Positions 40,130 to 49,283 of a stretch of 51,427 nt of DNA are shown one piece after another; position 1 is the stretch's first letter, and every line of letters starts with the position of its first letter. Where the stretch lies: assembly GCA_012719125.1 (NCBI GenBank), contig JAAYAY010000246.1, positions 1-51,427 of the forward strand, given 5' to 3'. The translations under genes were made by a program, and so were the position numbers. The notes under the pieces were generated by a model. It was not told the origin of the DNA. It made no database searches and saw only the letters and a list, made by a program, of their open reading frames with translations. This DNA comes from Planctomycetaceae bacterium (GTDB lineage: Bacteria > Planctomycetota > Planctomycetia > Pirellulales > Thermoguttaceae).

Positions 40130-40573
40130 ATGAACAGCGAAGCCGTTGGACGCCCGATGGAGGTCCTCCTCGTCGAGGACGATCTCGAAGACGCCGGACT
40201 CACGTTTGAAGCCCTCAAGCAAGGCGAAGTCCCCTGCCGGATCAGCCTGGTGCGCGACGGGGAGGAGGCTCTGGAGTTTCTGCAGAGAGTGGGACGGTAC
40301 GCCCGTGCTCCTCGCCCCGACGTCATTCTCCTCGACATTCAGATGCCGAAACTCGACGGTCGCGGCGTTCTTGCCGTCGTCAAGAAAGACGACGGATTGA
40401 AGAGCATCCCGGTCGTCGTCATGACGGTGTCGGCCGCCCACAAACAGATCCTCGAAGAAGAGAATCTCCGGGTCGAGGATTACCTGATCAAGCCATTCGA
40501 CCTGCAACAGTTCCTTTCGGTCGTCAAGTCGCTTCGCCGCTATCTCCTCGACGACGTGATTCTCCCGCAGTGA
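40130..40573 (+). CDS. Single-domain response regulator, Rcp1-like
   Basis: The 147-residue CheY-like receiver has the acidic pocket VEDDLED (residues 15-21), the phosphoacceptor Asp in VILLDIQMPKLDG (about residue 68), the Thr/Ser switch VVMTVSAA, and the invariant Lys in YLIKPFD. It has no output domain, and the LVRDGEEALEFLQR and RAPRPDVILLDIQMP wording is typical of Rcp1-type regulators that pair with phytochrome-like or hybrid histidine kinases. No kinase is in the window. ATG 40130 lies six bases after the LsrG-like stop. Confidence 0.88.
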   Translation: MNSEAVGRPMEVLLVEDDLEDAGLTFEALKQGEVPCRISLVRDGEEALEFLQRVGRYARAPRPDVILLDIQMPKLDGRGVLAVVKKDDGLKSIPVVVMTVSAAHKQILEEENLRVEDYLIKPFDLQQFLSVVKSLRRYLLDDVILPQ

Positions 40574-40595
40574 ACAAACAAGCCGGGAACAAACA

Positions 40596-40623
40596 AGCCG
40601 GACTGCCTCGCGACAGCCCGGCT
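40596..40623. terminator. Bidirectional hairpin between convergent genes
   Basis: Arms AGCCGGACTG (40596-40605) and CAGCCCGGCT (40614-40623) pair with one mismatch around an eight-base loop, between the response regulator (ends 40573) and the opposing HEAT-repeat gene (ends 40661). There is no long T-run. Confidence 0.55.
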
Positions 40624-40660
40624 CGGGTTGAATCTCGATGTTGTCTTTGTTGCCGGCCGA

Positions 40661-42295
40661 CTACTTCTTCTCAATCGCTTTCAGTGCGGCGGCGGCGGCT
40701 TCACGGACTTCCTCGTCGGGATCGTTGAGCGCCTTTTTCAACTTATCCACGGCGCTCTTGGCCGCTTCGCCGAAGCAGCAGATTCCGCCCGCGGCCTCGC
40801 CGCGAAACTCGGCGTTCGGATCGTCGAGACCGCCGATCAGCACCGGCAGGGCCTTCTCCTGGCAGGTCGGGCATTCAGGGTGAATGTGAGCCAGGGCCCA
40901 GGCACTGAGCAAGGCCATGTCCGTATCACTTTGGAGCCGGGCCAGAAGGGCGGCCTTGGCCGGCATCGCCTTCTTTCCGATTCGTCCCAGGGCGTAGGCG
41001 GCCGCGAAGCGAACCGGACCTTGGCTCTCCAGGGCCTTGCTCAATGCGGGCACGGCCGCTTCTGCAGCCGGACCAATCTCCGCCAAGGCAAAGGCAGCCT
41101 CCTGCTGGGTGTCTTCATTGGCATCCTCCAGCAATCCGGCCAACGCTTCCGTAGCCGGCGCCGCGTCCGGACCAAGTTCGCCCAGCATATAGCAAACGTA
41201 ATGCCGCGCTTTCTCGTTCTTGAGCGCTTCGATGAGCCGAGGCACGATCTGGGGGCCGAGCGACACCAACGAGTCCAGCATCGTAATCTTCGTCTGCTCG
41301 TCGGCCCCTTCAAACGCCTCCATCATGATCGGCCGCATGGTCTCAGGATCGGCGTCCAGGTCTTTCAGGGCTTTCGCGGCTGCCAGGCGAGCCTTGGGAT
41401 CGTCGGATTTCAGTGCGGCCGCCAGCAGCTTGACGGCCCGGCTGGTGAATCGCGCGTCGCCGGGATGCAGTTTGGCCAACGCCCAGGCGCTGACCGTCTT
41501 GACGATCGGGTCGTCGCCTTCCGCCTTTTCAGTCAACTTTGCGTTGACTTCCCCAGGAGCCTTGCCGATGCTCCCCAATGCGTAAATCGCCGGAACCCCA
41601 TTGATGGGGCAATCGACGAGTGCCGCCAGCTTGGCGACGGCCGGTTCGGCGCCGGGGCCGATGGCAGCCAGGGCCATGATCGCCTCGCGCCGGAGCGTCT
41701 GATCCTCACTGTCGAGCAGTTTCACCAGCGCCGGAACAGCTTCCTTGGCGTCCGGACCGATTTCACTGATCACCAGGCAGGCAAAGTAGGCCGTCTTTTC
41801 GTTTCCCAGCGCGGGAACCAGAAGCCGCATGGCCTCGGCGCCGCGCTCGGCGATCGCGGCCATGATCCGCGTCCGCACAACCGGGTCCCGATCTTCAAGC
41901 AGGCTGGACAGGATGGGGAACATCACTCGCGGGCCGGGTCGAATGCTCTGGAGCGCTTCGATCGCCTCCCGCCGCACCATCGCATCACCGTCGCGGACCA
42001 GCTCCGCCAACGCTTTCGCAGCGGGGCGGGCGGCCTCTCCGATCGCACCCAAGGCTTCCGCCGCGTGAGCTTGCACCTCCGGGTTGTCGGATCCCAGAAG
42101 CTTGATCAATGCTGGAACGGCTTCCCCTGCACCTGGCCCCATCCCCTCCACGGTTTCCGCTGCTTTGATCTGTGCGGCAGCATCCGAAGAGCCCAGCGCC
42201 TGGATCAGATCCGCAACGTTCCCCTCTGCCGCAAGGCCCGTCGCACACCAAGCCGAAATTGCAGCAAGCATAGCCAGTAAGATAAGTCGTTTCAT
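40661..42295 (-). CDS. Secreted HEAT-repeat (PBS-lyase-like) protein
   Basis: From ATG 42295 this gives 544 residues with a signal peptide (MKRLILLAMLAAISAWCATG). Nearly all of the mature part is HEAT/PBS-lyase-type repeats of about 37 residues, with the unit AVPALIKLLGSDNPEVQAHA then AEALGAIG. About a dozen can be counted. These superhelices bind proteins and are common in planctomycetes, but no partner is known. It stands alone on the minus strand, with a possible TATAAT at 42348-42343 about 48 bases upstream. Confidence 0.78.
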   Translation of the reverse strand: MKRLILLAMLAAISAWCATGLAAEGNVADLIQALGSSDAAAQIKAAETVEGMGPGAGEAVPALIKLLGSDNPEVQAHAAEALGAIGEAARPAAKALAELVRDGDAMVRREAIEALQSIRPGPRVMFPILSSLLEDRDPVVRTRIMAAIAERGAEAMRLLVPALGNEKTAYFACLVISEIGPDAKEAVPALVKLLDSEDQTLRREAIMALAAIGPGAEPAVAKLAALVDCPINGVPAIYALGSIGKAPGEVNAKLTEKAEGDDPIVKTVSAWALAKLHPGDARFTSRAVKLLAAALKSDDPKARLAAAKALKDLDADPETMRPIMMEAFEGADEQTKITMLDSLVSLGPQIVPRLIEALKNEKARHYVCYMLGELGPDAAPATEALAGLLEDANEDTQQEAAFALAEIGPAAEAAVPALSKALESQGPVRFAAAYALGRIGKKAMPAKAALLARLQSDTDMALLSAWALAHIHPECPTCQEKALPVLIGGLDDPNAEFRGEAAGGICCFGEAAKSAVDKLKKALNDPDEEVREAAAAALKAIEKK

Positions 42296-42617
42296 CTCTC
42301 TACTACTCCAGATGCAAATTGACCGATCCCGCAATGGTTACTATTATATCTCCTGGCTCGTCCAGAGGAATTGTCTCTCCACACTACCTTGGGGGTGGCA
42401 ATCCCAAAACCCCCCGTATGGGTTAATAACCTGGCTTGCTGGGTATTTTTTTGAGGGGAATGACTCGCCTTCCCCCACCTGTTTAAGGATAATAGCAAAA
42501 CGGCCTGTTGGCCGTGGTCGAGTCGCCAGAACTTGACTCAAGTGCAACGGAAGTCAGCAAGTAAGTTACAAAAGCCTCCGGGTTTGCTTGGTGGCAGATA
42601 TTTGGAGTGGATTCGTC
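42296..42617. other. Divergent intergenic region
   Basis: This 322-base gap between two divergent secreted-protein genes has a minus-strand TATAAT at 42348-42343 with no good -35 box. A GGGGGT...ACCCCC hairpin lies near 42390-42415, followed by GGTTAATAACC and a T-run (about 42447-42453). No gene was accepted. Confidence 0.4.
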
Positions 42618-43256
42618 ATGAGAACATCAGCAATTGGCGCATTGGCTATTGTGGCCCTCCTCGGATCGTGGGCCGTTGCTCAGTACTACGGCGGCGCCTA
42701 TGTCGACAACAGGGCCTCGACCGCGGCCGAGGGTGCCGCACGCGGCTACGCGGACGTGGTCCGTTCCCAAGGGATGGCCAACCTGGCCAATTCGGAAGCG
42801 GCCATCAACATGACCGAAGCAGCCAGGCGGGATATGGAAAACCGCAACCAGTGGACCGACACCTACTTCCAGATGCGGCAGAAGAATCGCGACTATCGCG
42901 CCGCCGAACGAGGCCCCCGGCCCACCCGCGAGGATTTCGTCCGCATGGCAGCCGCCGGTCGCCCCGACAGGCTCAGCCCCAGCGAACTCGATTCGGTCAC
43001 CGGCGAACTCGATTGGCCGCGAGGCCTGACTCAAGACCAGTTCGCTGCTTCGCGAACGGAACTTGAGAAGCTCTTCGCCAAGCGGGCCGCCTATGGCGAG
43101 AGCAGTTGGAACGACTACATGCAGATCGACGCCACGGTCAAGAAGATGCAGGCGGAACTGAAGGGACTCGTCCGCAATATGCCGCCGAACGACTACATCG
43201 CCTCCAAGAGATTCCTCGACAGCCTCGCCTTCGAGAACCAGCAGCCGGCCAGTTAG
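42618..43256 (+). CDS. Secreted hypothetical protein of a planctomycete family
   Basis: From ATG 42618 this gives 212 residues with a signal peptide (MRTSAIGALAIVALLGSWAVAQ). The mature protein is helical and charged. The segment ASTAAEGAARGYADVVRSQG then MANLANSEAAINMTEA recalls a family I have seen in planctomycete genomes, typically with tandem Ala-rich and Asn/Arg-rich helices. Function is unknown. Start is chosen because the upstream ten residues spoil the signal peptide. A strong hairpin follows the gene. Confidence 0.65.
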   Translation: MRTSAIGALAIVALLGSWAVAQYYGGAYVDNRASTAAEGAARGYADVVRSQGMANLANSEAAINMTEAARRDMENRNQWTDTYFQMRQKNRDYRAAERGPRPTREDFVRMAAAGRPDRLSPSELDSVTGELDWPRGLTQDQFAASRTELEKLFAKRAAYGESSWNDYMQIDATVKKMQAELKGLVRNMPPNDYIASKRFLDSLAFENQQPAS

Positions 43257-43305
43257 CGTGAGTGACCGGGCTCTGCCGTTTCCGTCTCGGGTGAGAAACA
43301 CATCA

Positions 43306-43339
43306 CGGCGGTTGCACGCTCCCCAAAGTGTAACCGCCG
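43306..43339 (+). terminator. Hairpin terminator after the secreted hypothetical protein
   Basis: Twelve-base arms CGGCGGTTGCAC (43306-43317) and GTGTAACCGCCG (43328-43339) pair with one mismatch around a ten-base loop, 50 bases after the stop, followed by TTTCGCGTTCTT. It is the best terminator-like structure in the window. Confidence 0.7.
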
Positions 43340-43388
43340 TTTCGCGTTCTTGGACCCGGCTGTCATTCCCGCGAAGGCGCGATTCGAG

Positions 43389-45260
43389 TTATCGTCGGAT
43401 TCTCTGCGGAGCCTCCACACTCTCGCCGTCCCGCCCGGCCATTCCCGGCAACACGACGGCCGCCAGACTACCCACCGCGAACGTGATCGACGAACCGAAG
43501 ATCGCATACCAAGGCCAAGCAAGTTTGGTGGTGAAGACGATGACGCCCATCGTCGCAAGTCCCACAACTAACCCCACCAAGGCTGCTGGCTGCGCGGGGC
43601 GTTTGGCAAGCGAGCCAAGCAAGAAGGCGCTCAGGATGACTCCGATCGTGAAGCCGGCAATCGTGTACCAGGGCCAGTTCAGTTTCGTGCTGAACACCGT
43701 TCCGGCCAGCCATGCAGTTCCTGCGAGCAAACCGCCAGCGACCACCAACCGCGTGGCAGGCTTGGCAGACGCCGCAAAGCACAACGGGCCCAAGACGATT
43801 CCGACAGTGAAGCTGGCAATCGCATACCAAGGTGAGGCGAGATTGGTCTTGAAGATGACGCAGGCCAAGGCCACGACGCCTATCAGCAAGCCGACCAGGA
43901 CCGGGGGCTTGGTCGCTCGCTTGATCAACACGCCCAGGAAGAACACCCCGAGAACCACGCCGATCGTGAAGCCGGCGATGGCAAGAACCGATTCGACCAC
44001 CGCCTTGTTGACGCCATAGGTAACGAGCAGTTGGCCGGCGATTCCCACGGCGATCTGAAACACTCCGAAGACGGCCGTCAGAATCCGGCTGACCCAGAGG
44101 AGGTGCTGCGGCGACGGTTTCGTTCTGCGCCAGGGGATGTACAGATCGTTCACGGCGGCCGAGGCCGAGGAGTTCAGGGAACCCGACACCGTCGACATGG
44201 CTGCGGAGAACACCGCCGCCACAATGAGCCCCACGACGCCGACTGGCAGGTAGTGAACCACGAAGGCCGAAAAGACCTGGTCGGTGCTGGCAAACTCCCG
44301 CTCGGGCGGAAACATGTCGAAGAAGCAGGCCAGGCCGACGCCGATCAGGAGGAACAGAGCAAACTGGGCGGCCACGACGAACCCGCTCAGCCCCAGGGCC
44401 CAGCCAGCCACCCGGACGTTTTTGGCACTCAAGTATCGCTGGACCATCAGTTGATCGGTTCCGTGCGAGGCGAGGGCCACGAAGGTGCCACCGATCAGGC
44501 CCGACCAGAACGTGTAGTTCTTGGTCAGATCGAAGCTGAAATCGAGAAGGCGGAACTTGCCGTGCGATCGGGCAAACTCGGTCATCGTTTCCCATCCGCC
44601 CGGGATATTGGCCCAAACCGTGGAGATTTCCGTAGAACGAGCCCCCAGGTAGGCGAGGATCATGAGCAGAGCGAGCACCGCCCCCGCCACGTAGACGAAG
44701 AACTGGATGCAGTCGTTCCAGACGACGGACTTCAAACCGCCGGCGAAAGTGTAGACCATGGTGAACAGGCCGATCGCGATCACGGCGATCCACAGCTCGA
44801 TGCCGAACACCTGTTCGAGGACGATGGCGGTGAGGAACAGCCGCAGCCCGTCGGCCAGATTCCGGGTGACGATGAACAGGATCGAAGAAACCTGCTTGGT
44901 GGCGCCCCCGAACCGGCGGTCGAGCACCTCGTAGGCCGTGTAGAGATCGCCGCGGAAATAGTGGGACAGGAACAGGTAGACGACCAGGAATCGGCCGACG
45001 ATGTAACCGAGGGTCAACTGGAGGAACAGCATGTTCCCGTCTTTGGCATAGGTCAGGCCGGGAATGCTGAGAAAGGTGACGGTGCTGGTCTCGGTGGCGA
45101 CGATCGAGAACAGGACCGCCCACCAAGGCAGATTCCGATCGCCCAGCAGATAGGCAGCCATGTCTTTCTGGCCCCGCCCCAGCCAGATCCCGAACAGCGT
45201 GACGCCCAAGAGGTAGGCGATGAGGATGGCGACGTCGACGGGGTGAATCGCAAGCTGCAT
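43389..45260 (-). CDS. Sodium/solute symporter (SSS family) with tandem C-terminal repeats
   Basis: From ATG 45260 this gives 623 residues. The first 420 match the SSS family: IHPVDVAILIAYLLGVTLFG, LPWWAVLFSIVATETSTVTF, FLVVYLFLSHYFRG, TFAGGLKSVVWND, HGTDQLMVQRYLSAK and FSAAMSTVSGSLNS (sodium-site helix). Residues 423-581 are three consecutive 53-residue copies of one unit, then a partial fourth (WPWYAIFGSSITFAVG). Each unit carries two hydrophobic stretches, so four extra membrane helices are likely beyond the usual 13 or so. It is divergent from murQ across 112 bases, suggesting uptake of an amino sugar such as MurNAc or a breakdown product; that link is inferred. Confidence 0.85.
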   Translation of the reverse strand: MQLAIHPVDVAILIAYLLGVTLFGIWLGRGQKDMAAYLLGDRNLPWWAVLFSIVATETSTVTFLSIPGLTYAKDGNMLFLQLTLGYIVGRFLVVYLFLSHYFRGDLYTAYEVLDRRFGGATKQVSSILFIVTRNLADGLRLFLTAIVLEQVFGIELWIAVIAIGLFTMVYTFAGGLKSVVWNDCIQFFVYVAGAVLALLMILAYLGARSTEISTVWANIPGGWETMTEFARSHGKFRLLDFSFDLTKNYTFWSGLIGGTFVALASHGTDQLMVQRYLSAKNVRVAGWALGLSGFVVAAQFALFLLIGVGLACFFDMFPPEREFASTDQVFSAFVVHYLPVGVVGLIVAAVFSAAMSTVSGSLNSSASAAVNDLYIPWRRTKPSPQHLLWVSRILTAVFGVFQIAVGIAGQLLVTYGVNKAVVESVLAIAGFTIGVVLGVFFLGVLIKRATKPPVLVGLLIGVVALACVIFKTNLASPWYAIASFTVGIVLGPLCFAASAKPATRLVVAGGLLAGTAWLAGTVFSTKLNWPWYTIAGFTIGVILSAFLLGSLAKRPAQPAALVGLVVGLATMGVIVFTTKLAWPWYAIFGSSITFAVGSLAAVVLPGMAGRDGESVEAPQRIRR

Positions 45261-45372
45261 ATCTGGGACTCCAGGGCGGGTTGAGTTAGAATATTCTGGT
45301 CCACGGAACGAGAAAAATCCACCCGTCGCTTCCATCAAGGCTGGAGGCCGAAGACTGTAGGCTGACAACGCC

Positions 45373-46266
45373 ATGCTCAATCACCTGACTACCGAATCAC
45401 GAAATCCGGCCTCTGAAGCCATCGACACCCTGACGGCCACGGGGATTGTGGAACTGATGAATGCAGAAGACGCCACGGTTGCCGCGGCCGTGGGCAAGCA
45501 GCGGGATTCGATCGCCCGGGCGATCGAGGTGATTGCCGACCGTCTGCGGGGCGGCGGGCGACTGATTTACCTTGGGGCGGGGACTTCCGGACGATTGGGA
45601 GTGGTCGACGCCTCGGAGTGCCCGCCCACGTTCAACACAGATCCCAGCCAGGTGGTTGGACTGATTGCGGGGGGACGGGGGGCCATGTTCCGGGCGGTCG
45701 AAGGCGCCGAAGACTGTCCTGAAGGCGGGGTGGCGGATGTCAAGGAAGTGGGGCTGAGCGCCAAGGACGTGCTCGTAGGGATCGCCACCAGTGGGCGCAC
45801 GCCCTACGTGATTGGCGGGCTGACCTATGCTCGCTCGATCGGCGCCTTTGCCATCGGCCTGAGCTGCAACGCCGATGCCGCCCTGGCCAAGTGCGCCGAT
45901 CTGACCATCTTCCCCGTCGTGGGTCCCGAAGTGATCAGCGGTTCCACGCGTCTCAAGGCCGGAACAGCCACGAAGATGGTGCTCAACATGCTCACCACCG
46001 GGGCCATGGTTCTCTTGGGCAAGACCTACGGCAACCTGATGGTCGACCTACAAACGACCAACAAGAAGCTCGTCGAACGGACCCGGTGGATCGTCTCAAT
46101 GCTCACCGACCTGCCGGAGGCCGATTCGCAGGTCCTTGTCGATCGCTGCAACGGGGAGTTGAAGACGGCGGTGGTGGCCCACCTTTGCGGTCTCTCTCCC
46201 GAGGAAGCACGCAACCGGCTCCAGCAAGTCGGCGGGCACCTGCGGCGGGCGTTGGCCGGGGAGTAG
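45373..46266 (+). CDS. murQ: N-acetylmuramic acid 6-phosphate etherase
   Basis: MurQ cleaves the lactyl ether of MurNAc-6-phosphate, giving GlcNAc-6-phosphate and lactate, in peptidoglycan recycling in the cytoplasm. The 297-residue product has the family signatures LTTESRNPASEAIDTL at the N-terminus and LGAGTSGRLGVVDASECPPT at the SIS-domain sugar phosphate site (the Glu is the catalytic acid/base candidate), then ATSGRTPYV and SGSTRLKAGTATKMVLNMLT. Length is normal. Its divergent neighbour is a sodium/solute symporter; no MurP PTS or AnmK is present, so the source of substrate is not settled. Confidence 0.93.
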   Translation: MLNHLTTESRNPASEAIDTLTATGIVELMNAEDATVAAAVGKQRDSIARAIEVIADRLRGGGRLIYLGAGTSGRLGVVDASECPPTFNTDPSQVVGLIAGGRGAMFRAVEGAEDCPEGGVADVKEVGLSAKDVLVGIATSGRTPYVIGGLTYARSIGAFAIGLSCNADAALAKCADLTIFPVVGPEVISGSTRLKAGTATKMVLNMLTTGAMVLLGKTYGNLMVDLQTTNKKLVERTRWIVSMLTDLPEADSQVLVDRCNGELKTAVVAHLCGLSPEEARNRLQQVGGHLRRALAGE

Positions 46267-46434
46267 GCCTTCGGACGCCGCGTGGAAGCCGATACTGCGA
46301 CCGATACTCTCGTGGAAACGGGTCGGTTCGGGAGAGCCAACCTACGGCGTGACGCCACGCTGCGCGGGCTGTCGCGCGGGGAGATCGCTGACGCTCGACC
46401 ACCAGCCACCCCAAAATCGAAACTCGACCGAGCA

Positions 46435-48024
46435 TTAGTCAGTGAATTGAAACGAATACAAGTCGGCATCCTTCATGTCGAATACGAGCCGCACGGGTTT
46501 GCCGGCGAGCGAGCCGACGTCGCTGTTGCCTTTCCAACTCACGAACCGATCGATCGTATCGCCGAAGATTTCATCGCAGTCGGCCAGCGAGAAACCTGGG
46601 GCTGCGGTTCCGTCGGGCTGTTGGAGTTCGACGCGGATGGCGCCGGCGGCGGAGGTGGCGAAGTTGAGGTGCAGGCGGTTGCCGGTGAAGGTGATCGGTT
46701 TGGTCACGCATGTGCCGCCGCTCATCGGGGCGTTGATGGAGACGAACCCGTCGAGGCGGAGCGTGTAGCGGCGGAGTTCGCTGCTGTCGCCGGTCCAGTA
46801 GTTCTCGCCGGCGTACAACGACAGTTCGTTCGGCGCGCCCGGCAGGGAGGACTTGGTTTCGACCACGTGCCAGGCGATGTACTGGTGGCCGTAGTGCCAG
46901 GTTCCGGGCCGCTCGATGCCCGGGAGGAGGAAGGCTTCGTTCCAGCGTTTGAAGCGGACGCCGTCGCGACTGGCCATCAGCAGGCCTTCGGTGATCGCCA
47001 TGCCGTAACGATTGCCGGCCGAGGATCGCATGCGGCGATGTTTCAGTTCCGGCAGGGCTTCCATGGAGGGCGACCAGCCGCGTTCGACGTAGCGGGTGGG
47101 AAAGCCGATGAGGATGTGCGGCGCCCGGTAGTAGTATTTCACCTGGTTGGTGTAGAGCTGTTCGGACGGGGAATCGACGTAGGTCAGGTCGGCTTCGTTT
47201 TCCCAATGGACCAGGTCGTCGGAGACGGCCGTACGAATTGCCCGATGGCCGGCGGGCTTCCAGTTCTTTTCGTCGGTGACGCCGGCCGTGAAGATCCGCC
47301 AGTAGGCGCGATACTTGCCGATCGAGGGGTCCCAGAAGGCGAGGTTCTGGGAGTCGAAGGCGCCGCGGCCGCTGAGGATCGGCTCGTCGACCATGGGCGT
47401 CCAGTGGAGTCCGTCGGGGGACTGGTGAGGGATCAGCCCGCTCTTGCCGGAAGAACGGACGATCGCCTTGTAGCGTGCCTCGGGCGGCGCGGCGGGGTTG
47501 TCGTCCTTGAAGACGGCCGGATGGCCCGGGTCGACCTTCAGCGAGCCGACCGTGCCGGTCACCATGACGATGTTGTTGGCTTTCGAGCCCTGGAATTCGT
47601 GGATGCCGAGTTCGGGTTTTTCCCAGTGGACGCCGTCCTTGCTCTCGGCGTAGCAGCAGAAGAGCGGGTGACGCCCCGAGTTGAGTTTTCCCTGCGACAC
47701 GTCCAGGTGCCAGGCCTTGTAGTACATGCGGTAGAGGTCGCCGTCGCGGAAGACGCTGTGGTAGCCGCTGCCGGTGCCTTCCCAGGGCGCGTCGTGGACG
47801 AGGGCGATTTCCTGCGGCACGGGGTGGTGGAGCCGCTGCTCGGCGCCGCCTTCAAGCCGTTCGATCAGAGCGTCGTCGACGAACAGTTCGCGGCGACCGC
47901 CAATCGCGATGAGTTTGGCAGTTTCGTAGCCGAGTACCTTTCGCCCAGCGAACAGTCCAGTTCCCAGCGCGAGAGTTGCAGTCCCTTTGAGCCAATCACG
48001 TCGAGAAATTCGTTGAGGGCGCAT
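46435..48024 (-). CDS. Tat-exported GH32/GH43-like beta-propeller protein
   Basis: From ATG 48024 (AAAGGAG nine bases upstream) this gives 529 residues. The twin-arginine signal RISRRDWLKGTATLALGTGL indicates folded export. RELFVDDALIERLEGGAEQR and LHHP begin the mature part, and blades follow with YHSVFRDGDLYRMYYKAWHL, AESKDGVHWEKPELGI, SPDGLHWTPMVDEP, SDDLVHWENEADLTY and ASRDGVRFKRW. This pattern of D-G-x-x-W blades is typical of secreted GH-like propellers in planctomycetes. A C-terminal beta-sandwich (TFTGNRLHLNFATSAAGAIR) could bind sugar. The hairpin at 48147-48211 separates it from the esterase-like gene upstream. Confidence 0.72.
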   Translation of the reverse strand: MRPQRISRRDWLKGTATLALGTGLFAGRKVLGYETAKLIAIGGRRELFVDDALIERLEGGAEQRLHHPVPQEIALVHDAPWEGTGSGYHSVFRDGDLYRMYYKAWHLDVSQGKLNSGRHPLFCCYAESKDGVHWEKPELGIHEFQGSKANNIVMVTGTVGSLKVDPGHPAVFKDDNPAAPPEARYKAIVRSSGKSGLIPHQSPDGLHWTPMVDEPILSGRGAFDSQNLAFWDPSIGKYRAYWRIFTAGVTDEKNWKPAGHRAIRTAVSDDLVHWENEADLTYVDSPSEQLYTNQVKYYYRAPHILIGFPTRYVERGWSPSMEALPELKHRRMRSSAGNRYGMAITEGLLMASRDGVRFKRWNEAFLLPGIERPGTWHYGHQYIAWHVVETKSSLPGAPNELSLYAGENYWTGDSSELRRYTLRLDGFVSINAPMSGGTCVTKPITFTGNRLHLNFATSAAGAIRVELQQPDGTAAPGFSLADCDEIFGDTIDRFVSWKGNSDVGSLAGKPVRLVFDMKDADLYSFQFTD

Positions 48025-48146
48025 GAGCTGTGGCTCCTTTGACAAAATGGATCTTCCGCATAATCTGTGGGTGAAGTTCAGTTGGTGACGCGAGAAAACA
48101 GCCGGATTCACACGATAGTCGCACGCGGCTTGCCTGTATCAGAATA

Positions 48147-48211
48147 ACGGCAGCAGAGAAGAGGAACCCGTACTCCGCGTTCAAGTACGGGTTCCTCTTC
48201 TCTGTTGCCGT
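48147..48211. repeat. Large inverted repeat (28-base arms)
   Basis: Arms at 48147-48174 and 48184-48211 pair over 28 bases with a single mismatch (ACGGCAGCAGAG... against ...CTCTGTTGCCGT) around a nine-base loop. It lies between two minus-strand genes and is probably a terminator of the esterase-like gene or a REP-type element; no T-run follows. A degenerate one-arm copy (AGTACCGGTGCCTCTTCTCT) occurs at 51211-51230. Confidence 0.7.
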
Positions 48212-48299
48212 CTTTCACGGAAGGAGCGTGCATTTTTGCTATCTGCCAACCAACTCAGCTATTGTCTCGATTCTATGGACACATACACAGTACTCACCG

Positions 48300-49283
48300 C
48301 TACTCCGTCTCTCGCCCACGAAGATGCTGATCGAAGAACTCCAGCAGGTTGGGCAGGTCGATTTCGTGGGCGCCTGGGTGGACGTCGAGTTGGACGTTGT
48401 CGGGCTTGCCCATGTCGGCATAGGCGGCGAGGATCTCTTTCAGGGCCTCCCGGGCAATCGAAGGTGGGAACTGCGAGGGGGGTTCCTTTTCGCCGTTCTG
48501 GCAGATGAGGGGACGGGGGGCCGTCATGGCGTAGATGTCGGCGAAGTCGACCAGCTCGCGGAGGCCGTCGAACTTCCAGCACATGCAATGGTTGTGTTCC
48601 ATCTGATCCATGCGGGTGAGGAAGCCGGCACTGACGGTGGCGGCGACGCGCGTGTCCATGGCGCCGAGCCACATGGCCATTTCACCGCCGAGCGACAGGC
48701 CGCCGCAGCCGATCCGGTTCGGATCGACCTCCGGCATGGAGCGCAGGTAATCGACGCACCGCATCAGGTCCCACAGACGCTCGCCCATAAGGGTCCGGCC
48801 TTCCTCATAGACCTCGTGCTGGCCGACGTCGGCTGCAATGGTGACATAGCCGCGAGCCGCCAGTTCGGCGGCGAAGGCCTTATAGATCTTGAGGTTGTCG
48901 TGGACAACCCGGCGGTTGCCTCCGTGCCCGTGGATACAAACGACGGCCGGACAGGGAGGATTCTCTTTGGTTGGCGTGGTGACCAGGACACGGATCTTGC
49001 GTCCAGGCGTCGACTGGATCTCGATCTCCTGTTCCGTGTAGGTCCCTTTGTCCGTTTTGCTGACGACGCGCGGCTCGAGGGTGATCTCGGCTTCTCTGGC
49101 CACCAGGTCGTCGATTTTCATGGCCCGAAACAGCCGGGCGCGAAGATCCTGCTGCCATGCCTCGGCATCCGCGGCAGATCGCGAGGTGTATTTCATGGTC
49201 CGCAAGTTGTCGGCGGCGCCGGCAACCGAACAGAGGGCCACCAACAGAAACACGAGCGAGGAAGGAATCGATTTGGCGGTCAT
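48300..49283 (-). CDS. Secreted alpha/beta-hydrolase, acetyl-xylan-esterase-like
   Basis: The 327-residue protein has a signal peptide (MTAKSIPSSLVFLLVALCSVAGAADN). The oxyanion region VVCIHGHGGNRR and the nucleophile elbow CGGLSLGGEMAMW (Ser) are clear, with candidate Asp in FADIYAMTAPRPL or DPNRIG and the catalytic His in VHPGAHEID. It matches dienelactone-hydrolase/AXE-type esterases, which in planctomycetes often deacetylate plant or algal polysaccharides. Its substrate is unknown. It starts 166 bases from the divergent Gfo/Idh/MocA gene. Confidence 0.78.
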   Translation of the reverse strand: MTAKSIPSSLVFLLVALCSVAGAADNLRTMKYTSRSAADAEAWQQDLRARLFRAMKIDDLVAREAEITLEPRVVSKTDKGTYTEQEIEIQSTPGRKIRVLVTTPTKENPPCPAVVCIHGHGGNRRVVHDNLKIYKAFAAELAARGYVTIAADVGQHEVYEEGRTLMGERLWDLMRCVDYLRSMPEVDPNRIGCGGLSLGGEMAMWLGAMDTRVAATVSAGFLTRMDQMEHNHCMCWKFDGLRELVDFADIYAMTAPRPLICQNGEKEPPSQFPPSIAREALKEILAAYADMGKPDNVQLDVHPGAHEIDLPNLLEFFDQHLRGRETE

